Source: an uncultured Verrucomicrobia subdivision 3 bacterium (GTDB lineage: Bacteria; Verrucomicrobiota; Verrucomicrobiia; Limisphaerales; DASXHY01). Taken from it: a stretch of 49,011 nucleotides of DNA. The notes beneath the pieces are model-generated. The model did not search any database. It was given only the letters and a program-made list of their open reading frames with translations, and was not told the origin of the DNA. The translations under genes and the position numbers were made by a program. Location: assembly GCA_937890005.1 (NCBI GenBank), contig CALBZA010000032.1:1-49011 (forward strand), written 5' to 3'. Shown in pieces: positions 37,631-44,590 of the stretch; positions within the stretch are counted from its first letter, which is position 1; the number at the start of each line of letters is the position of its first letter.

Positions 37631-38692
37631 TTAGAAGCTCTTCAATCCCCAATGATCCGCCAGACGCCTGGCTTCCTCAGCGGTCAGGGAAATTACTGCA
37701 CCGTGCTTGGGTGAAGAGAAGTTCGTCGCTTTCATCAGGCCGTCATTGAAGTAACCGATCTTGGTGAAGGTTTTGAAATCGGTCGTTTCGCTGAAGCCCA
37801 TGTTGTGTGGATTCAGACCGAAGACGTCATACATGAGAACCCATTTATTCTCGCCGTTGCGTTTCCAGACGTTGGGCGCTTCGCAACCGACGCGTTCCGG
37901 ATCCACTTTCACCGGATCGAACACGTAGTCACGATTGATCTTGTCGGAAACGGCCTGCTTGATTCCGCCGCCGCGTTCCTGCGCGACGTAGAACATGTGG
38001 AACTTGTCGCCGATCTTCGTGATGTCGGCGTCGAGGATTTGCACTTCGGGATTGGGATACTTGAAAAGTTCTTCGGGATAAGTTTCGAGTTTGGTAAAGG
38101 CGTCGTCGGTGTAGCTGTAATAGAGTTTCGTCTTGCCGTGGCCGAGGCGCATCGTGAAATAGATCATCATCCTGCCTTTCTCGGCGTCGTAAACTGTCTG
38201 TGGCGCCCAGACGCAGCCGAGATCTTCAAGGCCCGGAAACGCCTGGTCCACGCGCAAATCGGTATGCGACCAGTCGATGAGATTCGTGGATTTCATCAGC
38301 ACGAGCGCGCGGTTGTTGCCCCAGTCGTATTTCTCCGCCGGACGCTGCCATTCCGTCGTCCGGAAGCCGGCGCGTTTTCCGAAGATATGCAGGTCGGTCA
38401 TCGCGAGATAAAAGGCGTTGTCGGGTCCGCGCGTGATGTGCGGATCGCGAATGCCCTTCTGCTCAGCCAGATCTTCGCCCTTCATAACCGGTTTCCCGTT
38501 GTTCACGTCCGTGAACGTGTAGCCGTCCGAGCTGAGCGCGAAATGCAGGCTGTGATCCGAGTCGAGGAAGTAAACCAGAAGATACGCGGCCAGATCCTTT
38601 TCCTCCGGCACCTTCGCCGTTTTCGGCGTGGTGGAACATCCGTTTGTGATCAGGACCAAAGCTGCGAGCACCGTCAATAACCGTTTCATCAT
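37631..38692 (-). CDS. GH43-like glycoside hydrolase lipoprotein
   Basis: 353 residues. It has a lipoprotein signal (KRLLTVLAALVLITNGC) followed by a five-blade beta-propeller pattern of the GH43/GH32 superfamily. IRDPHITRGPDNAFYLAMTD supplies the first-blade Asp (general base), and GCVWAPQTVYDAEKGRMMIYF the WAP motif. Further blocks are ILDADITKIGDKFHMFYV and GCEAPNVWKRNGENKWVLMYD, the latter with the Glu that could act as general acid. It may trim arabinose-, xylose- or galactose-containing side chains of polysaccharides at the cell surface. The exact substrate is not visible. The start lies at one of two adjacent ATGs (38692 or 38689). Confidence 0.8.
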   Translation of the reverse strand: MMKRLLTVLAALVLITNGCSTTPKTAKVPEEKDLAAYLLVYFLDSDHSLHFALSSDGYTFTDVNNGKPVMKGEDLAEQKGIRDPHITRGPDNAFYLAMTDLHIFGKRAGFRTTEWQRPAEKYDWGNNRALVLMKSTNLIDWSHTDLRVDQAFPGLEDLGCVWAPQTVYDAEKGRMMIYFTMRLGHGKTKLYYSYTDDAFTKLETYPEELFKYPNPEVQILDADITKIGDKFHMFYVAQERGGGIKQAVSDKINRDYVFDPVKVDPERVGCEAPNVWKRNGENKWVLMYDVFGLNPHNMGFSETTDFKTFTKIGYFNDGLMKATNFSSPKHGAVISLTAEEARRLADHWGLKSF

Positions 38693-39125
38693 GACGGGCA
38701 TCGTGGCACGAAAAGACCGGCCTGGTGAATTGAAAAGTGGAGACGCGGGGAGGGTGGATCCCATTCTGTAGCAATGCTTCTGATGTTTATTCAGTTCGAT
38801 GTGTTAATCGGTATGCTGCTCGAGATGGGCTGGCTGCCGGTGACAGGAAGCTAATCCGCCGTTGCTGCAAACCGGGAAGATGGTTTGGGCGACGACAGTG
38901 AAAATGCCGACCCTTTCATGGTGCATTGCTGTATCAGCCAACGTGAGTTGGCTCAAAATAAAACCGGGAAGATCAGAGCGGACTCACGTCCGCTGCTACA
39001 GATGAGGAGCGCGACTGTGTCTGATGGACCAGTCGCAGCAGGTGGAAAAGCTCGAGAGTCGCGAGGGTCCAACGCTCAAATGCTGTTGGACGTGCTGAGG
39101 CTGGGCTCCGCCACAGCTGCGTTTT
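38693..39125. other. Intergenic region with a small hairpin repeat
   Basis: No credible gene. It contains a perfect hairpin AGCGGAC-TCAC-GTCCGCT (38977-38994) of the same small-palindrome type as the repeats that follow. The promoter of the GH43-like gene should also lie here but cannot be pinpointed. Confidence 0.5.
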
Positions 39126-39223
39126 AACCGCGACGCGGTTGAATCATTCAGCCCAGCGTTGACCGACGCAAGCGGGCTACGCTGGGGAGACGGCAGAAAC
39201 CAGTATCAACCCTGATAGGGTTG
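39126..39223. repeat. Left hairpin cluster beside the IS200-like gene
   Basis: Three hairpins: AACCGC-GAC-GCGGTT (39126-39140), CCCAGCGT with ACGCTGGG (39152-39186), and CAACCC-TGATA-GGGTTG (39207-39223). All three types recur on the far side of the transposase gene. The last is 33 bp before the start codon and is a candidate left end of the element. Confidence 0.75.
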
Positions 39224-39255
39224 AATCCAACCATCGCTTTTCGCATCCTTTGGTT

Positions 39256-39711
39256 GTGCCGCAATCCCTGGCGAAAATTCTCGTGCACACCGTCTTTTCC
39301 ACCAAAGACCGGCGGCCATTCCTTCGTGACAAGCCGTTGCGCGCCGAATTGCACCAATACATCGGCGGCATTCTCATCAATCTCGAATGCCAGCCCATCA
39401 TTGTCGGCGGTGTGGAGGACCATGTGCATCTGTTGTGCGCTTTGGCGCGCACCTGCGACGCGGCGGACATGGTGAAGGAAGTTAAACGCGGTTCGTCGTT
39501 GTGGTTGAAGACCAAATCACCCGTCCTTGGAGATTTCGCGTGGCAGAGCGGTTACGGAATTTTCTCCATCGGTTTTTCACAGATTGATGCAACGCGCGAA
39601 TACATCGCTGGGCAGGAGGAGCATCATCGCAAGGTCTCGTTTCAGGACGAATTCCGGAAATTTTTGCGCCGTTACGAAATCGAATTCGACGAGCGGTATG
39701 TGTGGGATTGA
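39256..39711 (+). CDS. IS200-like Y1 transposase (TnpA)
   Basis: 151-residue single-strand transposase of the HUH/Y1 class. It reads MPQSLAKILVHTVFSTKDRR from the GTG at 39256, the usual family start. The HUH pair is H56 and H58 in EDHVHLL, and the catalytic Tyr is Y116 in TREYIAGQEEHHRK. The length is normal, and all catalytic residues are present, so it may be active. There is no tnpB. It is a different family from the RAYT inside alaS: it has no VWEEESFD block, and its catalytic helix differs. It is flanked on both sides by matched hairpins, as expected for elements that recognise subterminal hairpins. Confidence 0.92.
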   Translation: MPQSLAKILVHTVFSTKDRRPFLRDKPLRAELHQYIGGILINLECQPIIVGGVEDHVHLLCALARTCDAADMVKEVKRGSSLWLKTKSPVLGDFAWQSGYGIFSIGFSQIDATREYIAGQEEHHRKVSFQDEFRKFLRRYEIEFDERYVWD

Positions 39712-39713
39712 TT

Positions 39714-39730
39714 CAACTCTTTCAGGGTTG
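39714..39730. repeat. Right-end hairpin of the IS200-like gene
   Basis: CAACTC-TTTCA-GGGTTG, two bases after the stop codon, one mismatch from the hairpin before the gene. A candidate right end of the element. Confidence 0.65.
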
Positions 39731-39774
39731 ATGGATTTAGCGGGCGATTTTCCCAGGTTTGCCCGCGGTGCGGT

Positions 39775-39902
39775 CAACCGCAACGCGGTTGCATCATTCA
39801 GCCCAGCGTTGACGGCGCAGTCGGGCTACGCTGGGGCAACGTGCGAAAAAGGAAACAACTCTGAAGGATTGTGGCAACGGAATGGCAGAGTGATGCAACC
39901 CT
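39775..39902. repeat. Diverged copy of the hairpin-repeat unit
   Basis: Carries the same ordered modules as the 375-bp unit that follows (AACCGC-AAC-GCGGTT, then CCCAGCGT/ACGCTGGG, then the GTGCGAAAAAGGAAACAACT segment), but with many substitutions. Confidence 0.75.
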
Positions 39903-40656
39903 TTCAGGGTTGAAACATCTTTGGAATGCGAACCCAGGGTAGCTCGTTTCCTCGCAACCCTGGGCTGAGTGATTGAATCCCGTTGGGATTCAACAGCGGG
40001 AGCGCACCTTCTGACTACGCGTCACGCCCAAAATGCCGCTTCGGCGACGGCGGCAAGTTGTTTCAACGTGCGCAGGGACGAGAGCGTTGAGAATGTCCGA
40101 TGCGTGCTGGCTCGGAGTGAGGTGAAGCGGCGTGAACGCCGCGCTCCAACCGCAACGCGGTTGCATCACTCAGCCCAGCGTTGGACGACCCGGTCGGCCT
40201 ACGCTGGGACAACGTGCGAAAAAGAAAACAACTCTGAAGGAGTTGCAGCAATCGGATGGCGGAGATGATGCAACGCCTTCAGGGTTGAAACATCTTTGGA
40301 ATGCGAACCCAGGGTAGCTCGTTTCCTCGCAACCCTGGGCTGAGTGATTGAATCCCGTTGGGATTCAACAGCGGGAGCGCACCTTCTGACTACGCGTCAC
40401 GCCCAAAATGCCGCTTCGGCGACGGCGGCAAGTTGTTTCAACGTGCGCAGGGACGAGAGCGTTGAGAATGTCCGATGCGTGCTGGCTCGGAGTGAGGTGA
40501 AGCGGCGTGAACGCCGCGCTCCAACCGCAACGCGGTTGCATCACTCAGCCCAGCGTTGGACGACCCGGTCGGCCTACGCTGGGACAACGTGCGAAAAAGA
40601 AAACAACTCTGAAGGAGTTGCAGCAATCGGATGGCGGAGATGATGCAACGCCTTCA
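39903..40656. repeat. Exact 375-bp tandem duplication of a multi-hairpin repeat
   Basis: Two copies of a 375-bp unit with no differences seen by eye (39903-40281 matches 40278-40656). Each copy holds at least six hairpins: ACCCAGGGT with ACCCTGGG(C)T, GAATCCC-GTT-GGGATTC, GCGGCGT-GA-ACGCCGC, AACCGC-AAC-GCGGTT, CCCAGCGT with ACGCTGGG, and CAACTC-TGAAG-GAGTTG. Read on the other strand, the GCGGCGT hairpin (40127-40147 and 40502-40522) begins with GGAG, like the ends of the RAYT in alaS. Identical 99-codon frames in both copies are a consequence of the repeat and are not taken as genes. Confidence 0.92.
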
Positions 40657-40740
40657 GCATTAAAATGTTTGGTGAAGGTGACCCAGGGTAGCTCGTTCCT
40701 CGCAACCCTGGCTGGGTGATGGAATCCCGCGAGGATTCGT
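40657..40740. repeat. Diverged partial third repeat unit
   Basis: Continues the repeat with the ACCCAGGGT/ACCCTGG hairpin and a GAATCCC-GCGA-GGATTC remnant, both with several changes, then the similarity ends. Confidence 0.7.
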
Positions 40741-40786
40741 AAACCGAAAAGCGCTCGGGCATCTCGGAGAGACGAACCTGTTTGAC

Positions 40787-40900
40787 TTAGTCGAATACAA
40801 CCCACTCCGGGCTTACGCCGGAGCGGTGGAGCGCAGCCAAAACTTCATTCATGTGCTCCAGTTGTTCGACGGTCTGGGTCAGGATGGCCACGGTTTTCAT
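40787..40900 (-). CDS. Possible 37-residue small protein
   Basis: A frame of 37 codons (MKTVAILTQTVEQLEHMNEV and onward) between the repeats and carB. It has no Shine-Dalgarno and overlaps a CTCCGG/CCGGAG hairpin, so it may be chance. No family is recognised. Confidence 0.2.
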   Translation of the reverse strand: MKTVAILTQTVEQLEHMNEVLAALHRSGVSPEWVVFD

Positions 40901-40910
40901 AGCGTCAGTC

Positions 40911-40945
40911 GCTGATTGCGAATGGCGATTTCGGATTTTGGATTG
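40911..40945. repeat. Heptamer array, 5 GATT-type units, near the carB stop
   Basis: GCTGATT, GCGAATG, GCGATTT, CGGATTT and TGGATTG in one 7-bp register, 10 bp after the carB stop codon. In carB sense these are AATCNNN units like those of the Bat operon. Confidence 0.65.
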
Positions 40946-40955
40946 ACGGGAGCAT

Positions 40956-42461
40956 TCAGTTTTTTGCGGTGGCGAGTTCCTCCTCGAAATCGACGATTTC
41001 TTTAATCTGGGTGAGGAACCAACGATCGATCTTTGTCAGATTGAAAATCTCTTCGATCGTGAAGCCAGCGCGGAGGGCGTGGCGGATGAAGAAAATGCGC
41101 TCAGCGTTCGGGACGGTGAGTTTACGGCTGATAACGTCGCGCGGAAGAATGTCGCGATCGCCATAGACTTCGTTGCCGATGCGCCAGGGCTTGCCGTCGC
41201 CGCCCAGACCGCTGCGACCGATTTCGAGCGAACGCAAGCATTTCTGCAGGCTTTCCTTGAAGGTGCGGCCGATGGCCATCGCTTCACCCACAGACTTCAT
41301 CTGCGTGGTGAGCGTCGGGTCGGCTTGCGGGAATTTTTCGAAGGCAAACCGTGGAATCTTGGTGACGACGTAATCGATAGTCGGCTCGAAGCTCGCGGGC
41401 GTTTCGCGCGTGATGTCGTTCTTGATTTCGTCGAGCAGGTAACCGACCGCGAGTTTTGCGGCGATCTTTGCGATTGGGAATCCGGTCGCCTTGGAGGCGA
41501 GCGCGGAACTGCGGCTGACGCGCGGGTTCATTTCGATGATCACCATGCGGCCGGTGTTTGGATCGACTCCGAACTGGATGTTCGATCCGCCGGTTTCAAC
41601 GCCGACGGCGCGGATCACGGCGAAGCTCTGGTCGCGCATGATCTGGTATTCCTTGTCGGTGAGCGTCTGGATCGGCGCCACGGTGATGCTGTCACCGGTG
41701 TGAACGCCCATGGGATCGAAGTTCTCAATGGAGCAGATGATGACGCAGTTGTCGGCCTTGTCGCGCATCACTTCCATCTCGTATTCCTTCCAGCCAAGGA
41801 GCGATTCCTCGATGAGAATTTCTGAAACGGGCGAGAGTTCCATGCCGCGCTTGGCGATTTCTTCGAATTCATCGCGATTGTAGGCGATGCCGCCGCCGGT
41901 GCCGCCCAGGGTGAATGCCGGGCGAATGATGAGCGGAAAGCGGCCGATTTTTTCAGCGACGCCGCGTGCTTCGTCCATGGTGTGCGCGGTGCCGGACACG
42001 GGGACATCGAGCCCGATGCTGAGCATGAGCTGCTTGAATGCTTCACGATCTTCGCCCTTGTGAATCGCTTCGGCCTTGGCGCCGATCATTTCGACTCCGT
42101 GACGGATCAACGCGCCATTCTTGTGCAGGGACATCGCCGTGTTGAGCGCCGTCTGGCCGCCGAGCGTCGGAAGGAGGACGAGTTTGCCTTTGGCGCCGAG
42201 CCGTTGCATTTCGGCTTTTTCGCGCACGATGATTTTTTCCACGGCATCGGGCGTGATCGGTTCGATGTAGGTGCGGTCGGCGAACTCGGGATCGGTCATG
42301 ATGGTGGCCGGGTTGGAGTTCACGAGGACGACGCGGTAGCCTTCTTCCTTGAGGGCTTTGCACGCCTGGGTGCCGGAATAATCAAATTCGCAGGCCTGGC
42401 CGATGATGATCGGGCCAGCGCCGATGATGAGGACGGAATGAATGTCGGTGCGCTTCGGCAT
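40956..42461 (-). CDS. carB: Carbamoyl-phosphate synthase large subunit, N-terminal half
   Basis: 501 residues, against about 1,070 for a full-length large subunit. It covers the carboxyphosphate-forming half: SVLIIGAGPIIIGQACEFDYSG, VNSNPATIMTDPE, the ATP-grasp residues in FTLGGTGGGIAYN, NPRVSRSSALASKATG, and the first part of the oligomerisation domain ending after RWFLTQIKEIVDFEEE. The stop is clean, and no remnant of the second half was found in the 1.2 kb beyond it, which holds only repeats. The break point fits a naturally split carB, as known in some archaea and thermophiles, so the second half should be elsewhere. Truncation by the nearby repeat/IS region is the alternative. Confidence 0.88.
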   Translation of the reverse strand: MPKRTDIHSVLIIGAGPIIIGQACEFDYSGTQACKALKEEGYRVVLVNSNPATIMTDPEFADRTYIEPITPDAVEKIIVREKAEMQRLGAKGKLVLLPTLGGQTALNTAMSLHKNGALIRHGVEMIGAKAEAIHKGEDREAFKQLMLSIGLDVPVSGTAHTMDEARGVAEKIGRFPLIIRPAFTLGGTGGGIAYNRDEFEEIAKRGMELSPVSEILIEESLLGWKEYEMEVMRDKADNCVIICSIENFDPMGVHTGDSITVAPIQTLTDKEYQIMRDQSFAVIRAVGVETGGSNIQFGVDPNTGRMVIIEMNPRVSRSSALASKATGFPIAKIAAKLAVGYLLDEIKNDITRETPASFEPTIDYVVTKIPRFAFEKFPQADPTLTTQMKSVGEAMAIGRTFKESLQKCLRSLEIGRSGLGGDGKPWRIGNEVYGDRDILPRDVISRKLTVPNAERIFFIRHALRAGFTIEEIFNLTKIDRWFLTQIKEIVDFEEELATAKN

Positions 42462-42735
42462 AAATTAAACGCGCAGATTGAACACGGAGGTTCCGGGGAA
42501 TGAAAGGTAAAACTCTGCACAGAAAACAAGGCCGGCCCATCACCCGCCGAGACAGCGTGCTGGACGAAGTTTTCACCGGGAACTTCACCCGATGATGCGC
42601 GAGGATGGATTCCGTTACGAATAAGGCGACGAATCTAATACAGGTATTGCGTGCAAGCTTGCGGATGTTGCACAATGGCGCCGTTCGTCTGATTGAAGAG
42701 AGTTGTTGGACCGACGCGAAGCAGCACAACGATCC

Positions 42736-43422
42736 ATGGCCGAGTCAAAACAACAGGCAGCGAAAAGCGGCAAGACCCGAATTCTGATCGTGGACGATCA
42801 TGCCATCGTCCGCTTCGGTATTGCCCAGGTGATCAACCGGCAGACCGACATGACGGTCTGCGGCGAAGAAGAGAATGCCTCCAAGGCGCTCGATGCCATT
42901 TCGGCCCTGAAGCCGGACCTCGTCATCGCGGACATTTCGCTCAAGGATTCCAGCGGACTGGAACTGATGCGCAACATCAAGGCGCAGTATCCCCGATTGC
43001 CTGTGCTTGTGGTGAGCGGTCATGACGAATCGATTTACGCAGAGATCGCCTTCCGCGCCGGCGCGCTTGGTTACCTGATGAAGGAAGAAGCGCTTGAAAA
43101 GATTCTCACGGCGATCCGACGTGTGCTGAGCGGGGCGGTGTATGTCAGTGATGCGATGGCAGCGCGACTGTTGCAACAGCAGATTCGCGGGCAGAGCGAC
43201 ATCAATGAATCGCCGGTGAAGAGCCTGAGCGATCGTGAGATGGAAGTGTTCCGGCTGATCGGGCAGTGGAAGAAAACGCGCGACATTGCTGCCGAGCTTC
43301 ATCTCAGCATCAAGACGATTGAGTATTACCGCGAGCAGATCAAACGGAAGCTGAACCTCAAGGATGCCGCCGAGCTGACTCAATACGCCACGTCCTGGGT
43401 GCAGCGCGAGATTCCCGGCTGA
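42736..43422 (+). CDS. NarL/LuxR-type response regulator (1)
   Basis: 228-residue two-component regulator. The receiver has the acidic pair D20-D21, phospho-acceptor D66 in LVIADISL, Ser94 in LVVSGHDE and Lys116 in GYLMKEE, so it is fully equipped. A C-terminal LuxR-type HTH follows (LSDREMEVFRLIGQWKKTRDIAAEL, then SIKTIEYYREQIKRKLNL). No sensor kinase is adjacent. It lies 442 bp before a second regulator of the same family on the same strand. ATG 42736 gives the normal start; the frame extends 11 codons upstream. Confidence 0.92.
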   Translation: MAESKQQAAKSGKTRILIVDDHAIVRFGIAQVINRQTDMTVCGEEENASKALDAISALKPDLVIADISLKDSSGLELMRNIKAQYPRLPVLVVSGHDESIYAEIAFRAGALGYLMKEEALEKILTAIRRVLSGAVYVSDAMAARLLQQQIRGQSDINESPVKSLSDREMEVFRLIGQWKKTRDIAAELHLSIKTIEYYREQIKRKLNLKDAAELTQYATSWVQREIPG

Positions 43423-43496
43423 ACTTTTCTTTCTTCCTGTTTTTCATTCGTCTCAAACCGTGCCTTCCTCGGGCGCGCATATTCCGAACTCAAATC

Positions 43497-43514
43497 CCCG
43501 GGGGCTCCCCCGGG
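43497..43514. repeat. GC-rich hairpin between the two regulators
   Basis: CCCGGGGG-CT-CCCCCGGG, a perfect 8-bp inverted repeat 75 bp after the first regulator's stop. T-rich sequence follows about 10 bases later, so it could act as a weak terminator. Confidence 0.5.
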
Positions 43515-43561
43515 AGATGTTTTCGCTTTTTCACCGGGGATACGAAGCGACTGTGCCCCGA

Positions 43562-43589
43562 TTGTTCCAAATGGCGGTGTGGCTAGAAT
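43562..43589 (+). promoter_or_regulatory. Predicted promoter of the second regulator
   Basis: TTGTTC and TAGAAT with a 16-bp spacer, about 275 bp before the preferred start codon. The long leader contains two MKSE-starting frames. Confidence 0.45.
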
Positions 43590-43619
43590 GGATGCGTAAT
43601 TGAAATGCAATTCGCGGAC

Positions 43620-43724
43620 ATGAAATCAGAAGCGCGCAACCGGAAGGAAATAAAGGCAGAGGCTAACAACAGCCTGCCAGCATTCCCGCAACTGAAAGTC
43701 GTCATCAACCTCACCCGCCACTGA
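43620..43724 (+). CDS. Possible 34-residue leader peptide
   Basis: A short frame starting ATGAAATCAGAA, shortly after the predicted promoter, ending 2 bp before another frame that starts ATGAAATCCGAA. The product is polar and unrecognised. The arrangement could be a leader peptide coupled to the regulator; support is weak. Confidence 0.25.
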   Translation: MKSEARNRKEIKAEANNSLPAFPQLKVVINLTRH

Positions 43725-43864
43725 AAATGAAATCCGAACATCTGGTCTCCAAAGTCGGGCCGAACGCGGCATCACAACTCTTAACATCATTGCCAGCAGG
43801 CGGGTTGGTCGGGCACATTCAAGAAGCCGCATTGCGAGGCAAAGACTCATCGCACGAAGGCAAA

Positions 43865-44518
43865 ATGAAAAAACGTATCAAGCTACTGTTGGTGGATGAT
43901 CACCCGGTCGTTCGCAAAGGAATCGCCTCCTGTCTCACTCAGCACGAACATCTCCAGATCATCGGTGAAGCTGCCGATGGTCGCGAGGCGCTGAAAAAGG
44001 CGCGGGAACTCGTGCCCGACATCATTCTCATGGACATCGACATGCCGCACATGAACGGCCTGGCGGTGACCGATCTCCTCCGGAAAGAACTTCCGAAGAT
44101 CAAGGTTCTGATCCTCTCCATGCACAGCAACACCGATTTCGTGCTGCGAATCATCCAGTCCGGAGCGCGCGGTTATGTGCTGAAGGACGCCGGCACGGAC
44201 GAGTTGCTCAAGGCGATCGACTCGATCAACAACGGCGAAGCGTTCTTCAGTCCGGAAGTGGCGCGCGCGGCGCTGAATCAGTACGTCAAAGGTTCGGGCA
44301 ATGTGAACGCGCAGGTGACACAGCTGACGAATCGCGAGCGCGAAGTGCTGGTTCACATTGCGGACGGACTCAGCAACAAGGAAATCGCCAGCCAGCTGGG
44401 CGTGGGCGTGCGCACGGTTGAAACACATCGCGAACGCATCATGCGCAAGCTCAACATTCACAGCGTCGCCGGTCTTACCAAGTTCGCCATCTCGCAGGGT
44501 CTCGTCTCGCTGCAGTAA
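43865..44518 (+). CDS. NarL/LuxR-type response regulator (2)
   Basis: 217-residue two-component regulator. The receiver is intact: acidic residues in LLLVDDHPVV (D11-D12), phospho-acceptor D57 in ILMDIDMP, Ser85 and Lys107 in GYVLKDAG. The HTH block is LTNREREVLVHIADGLSNKEIASQ followed by VGVRTVETHRERIMRKL, a good LuxR match. ATG 43865 has GAAGG about 5 bases before it. An upstream ATG at 43727 in the same frame would add a 46-residue tail with no fold. No kinase is adjacent, so the partner is probably a hybrid or distant sensor. Confidence 0.92.
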   Translation: MKKRIKLLLVDDHPVVRKGIASCLTQHEHLQIIGEAADGREALKKARELVPDIILMDIDMPHMNGLAVTDLLRKELPKIKVLILSMHSNTDFVLRIIQSGARGYVLKDAGTDELLKAIDSINNGEAFFSPEVARAALNQYVKGSGNVNAQVTQLTNREREVLVHIADGLSNKEIASQLGVGVRTVETHRERIMRKLNIHSVAGLTKFAISQGLVSLQ

Positions 44519-44590
44519 AATTCTGCGGTGAAGTTCCGCGAACTGAGCGGCGGTTTGCAAATCGCCGATCCGATCAACCCTCGTTAAAAC

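Noticed and set aside
39969..40643. Two identical 99-residue frames
   Set aside because: They arise from the exact 375-bp tandem repeat and consist of hairpin repeats, with no protein-like pattern.
39126..40740. CRISPR array
   Set aside because: Units are about 375 bp with no regular short direct repeats and spacers, and no cas genes are near.
39712..40955. Remnant of the missing second half of carB
   Set aside because: No frame on either strand here shows ATP-grasp or MGS-domain sequence; the stretch is repeats only.
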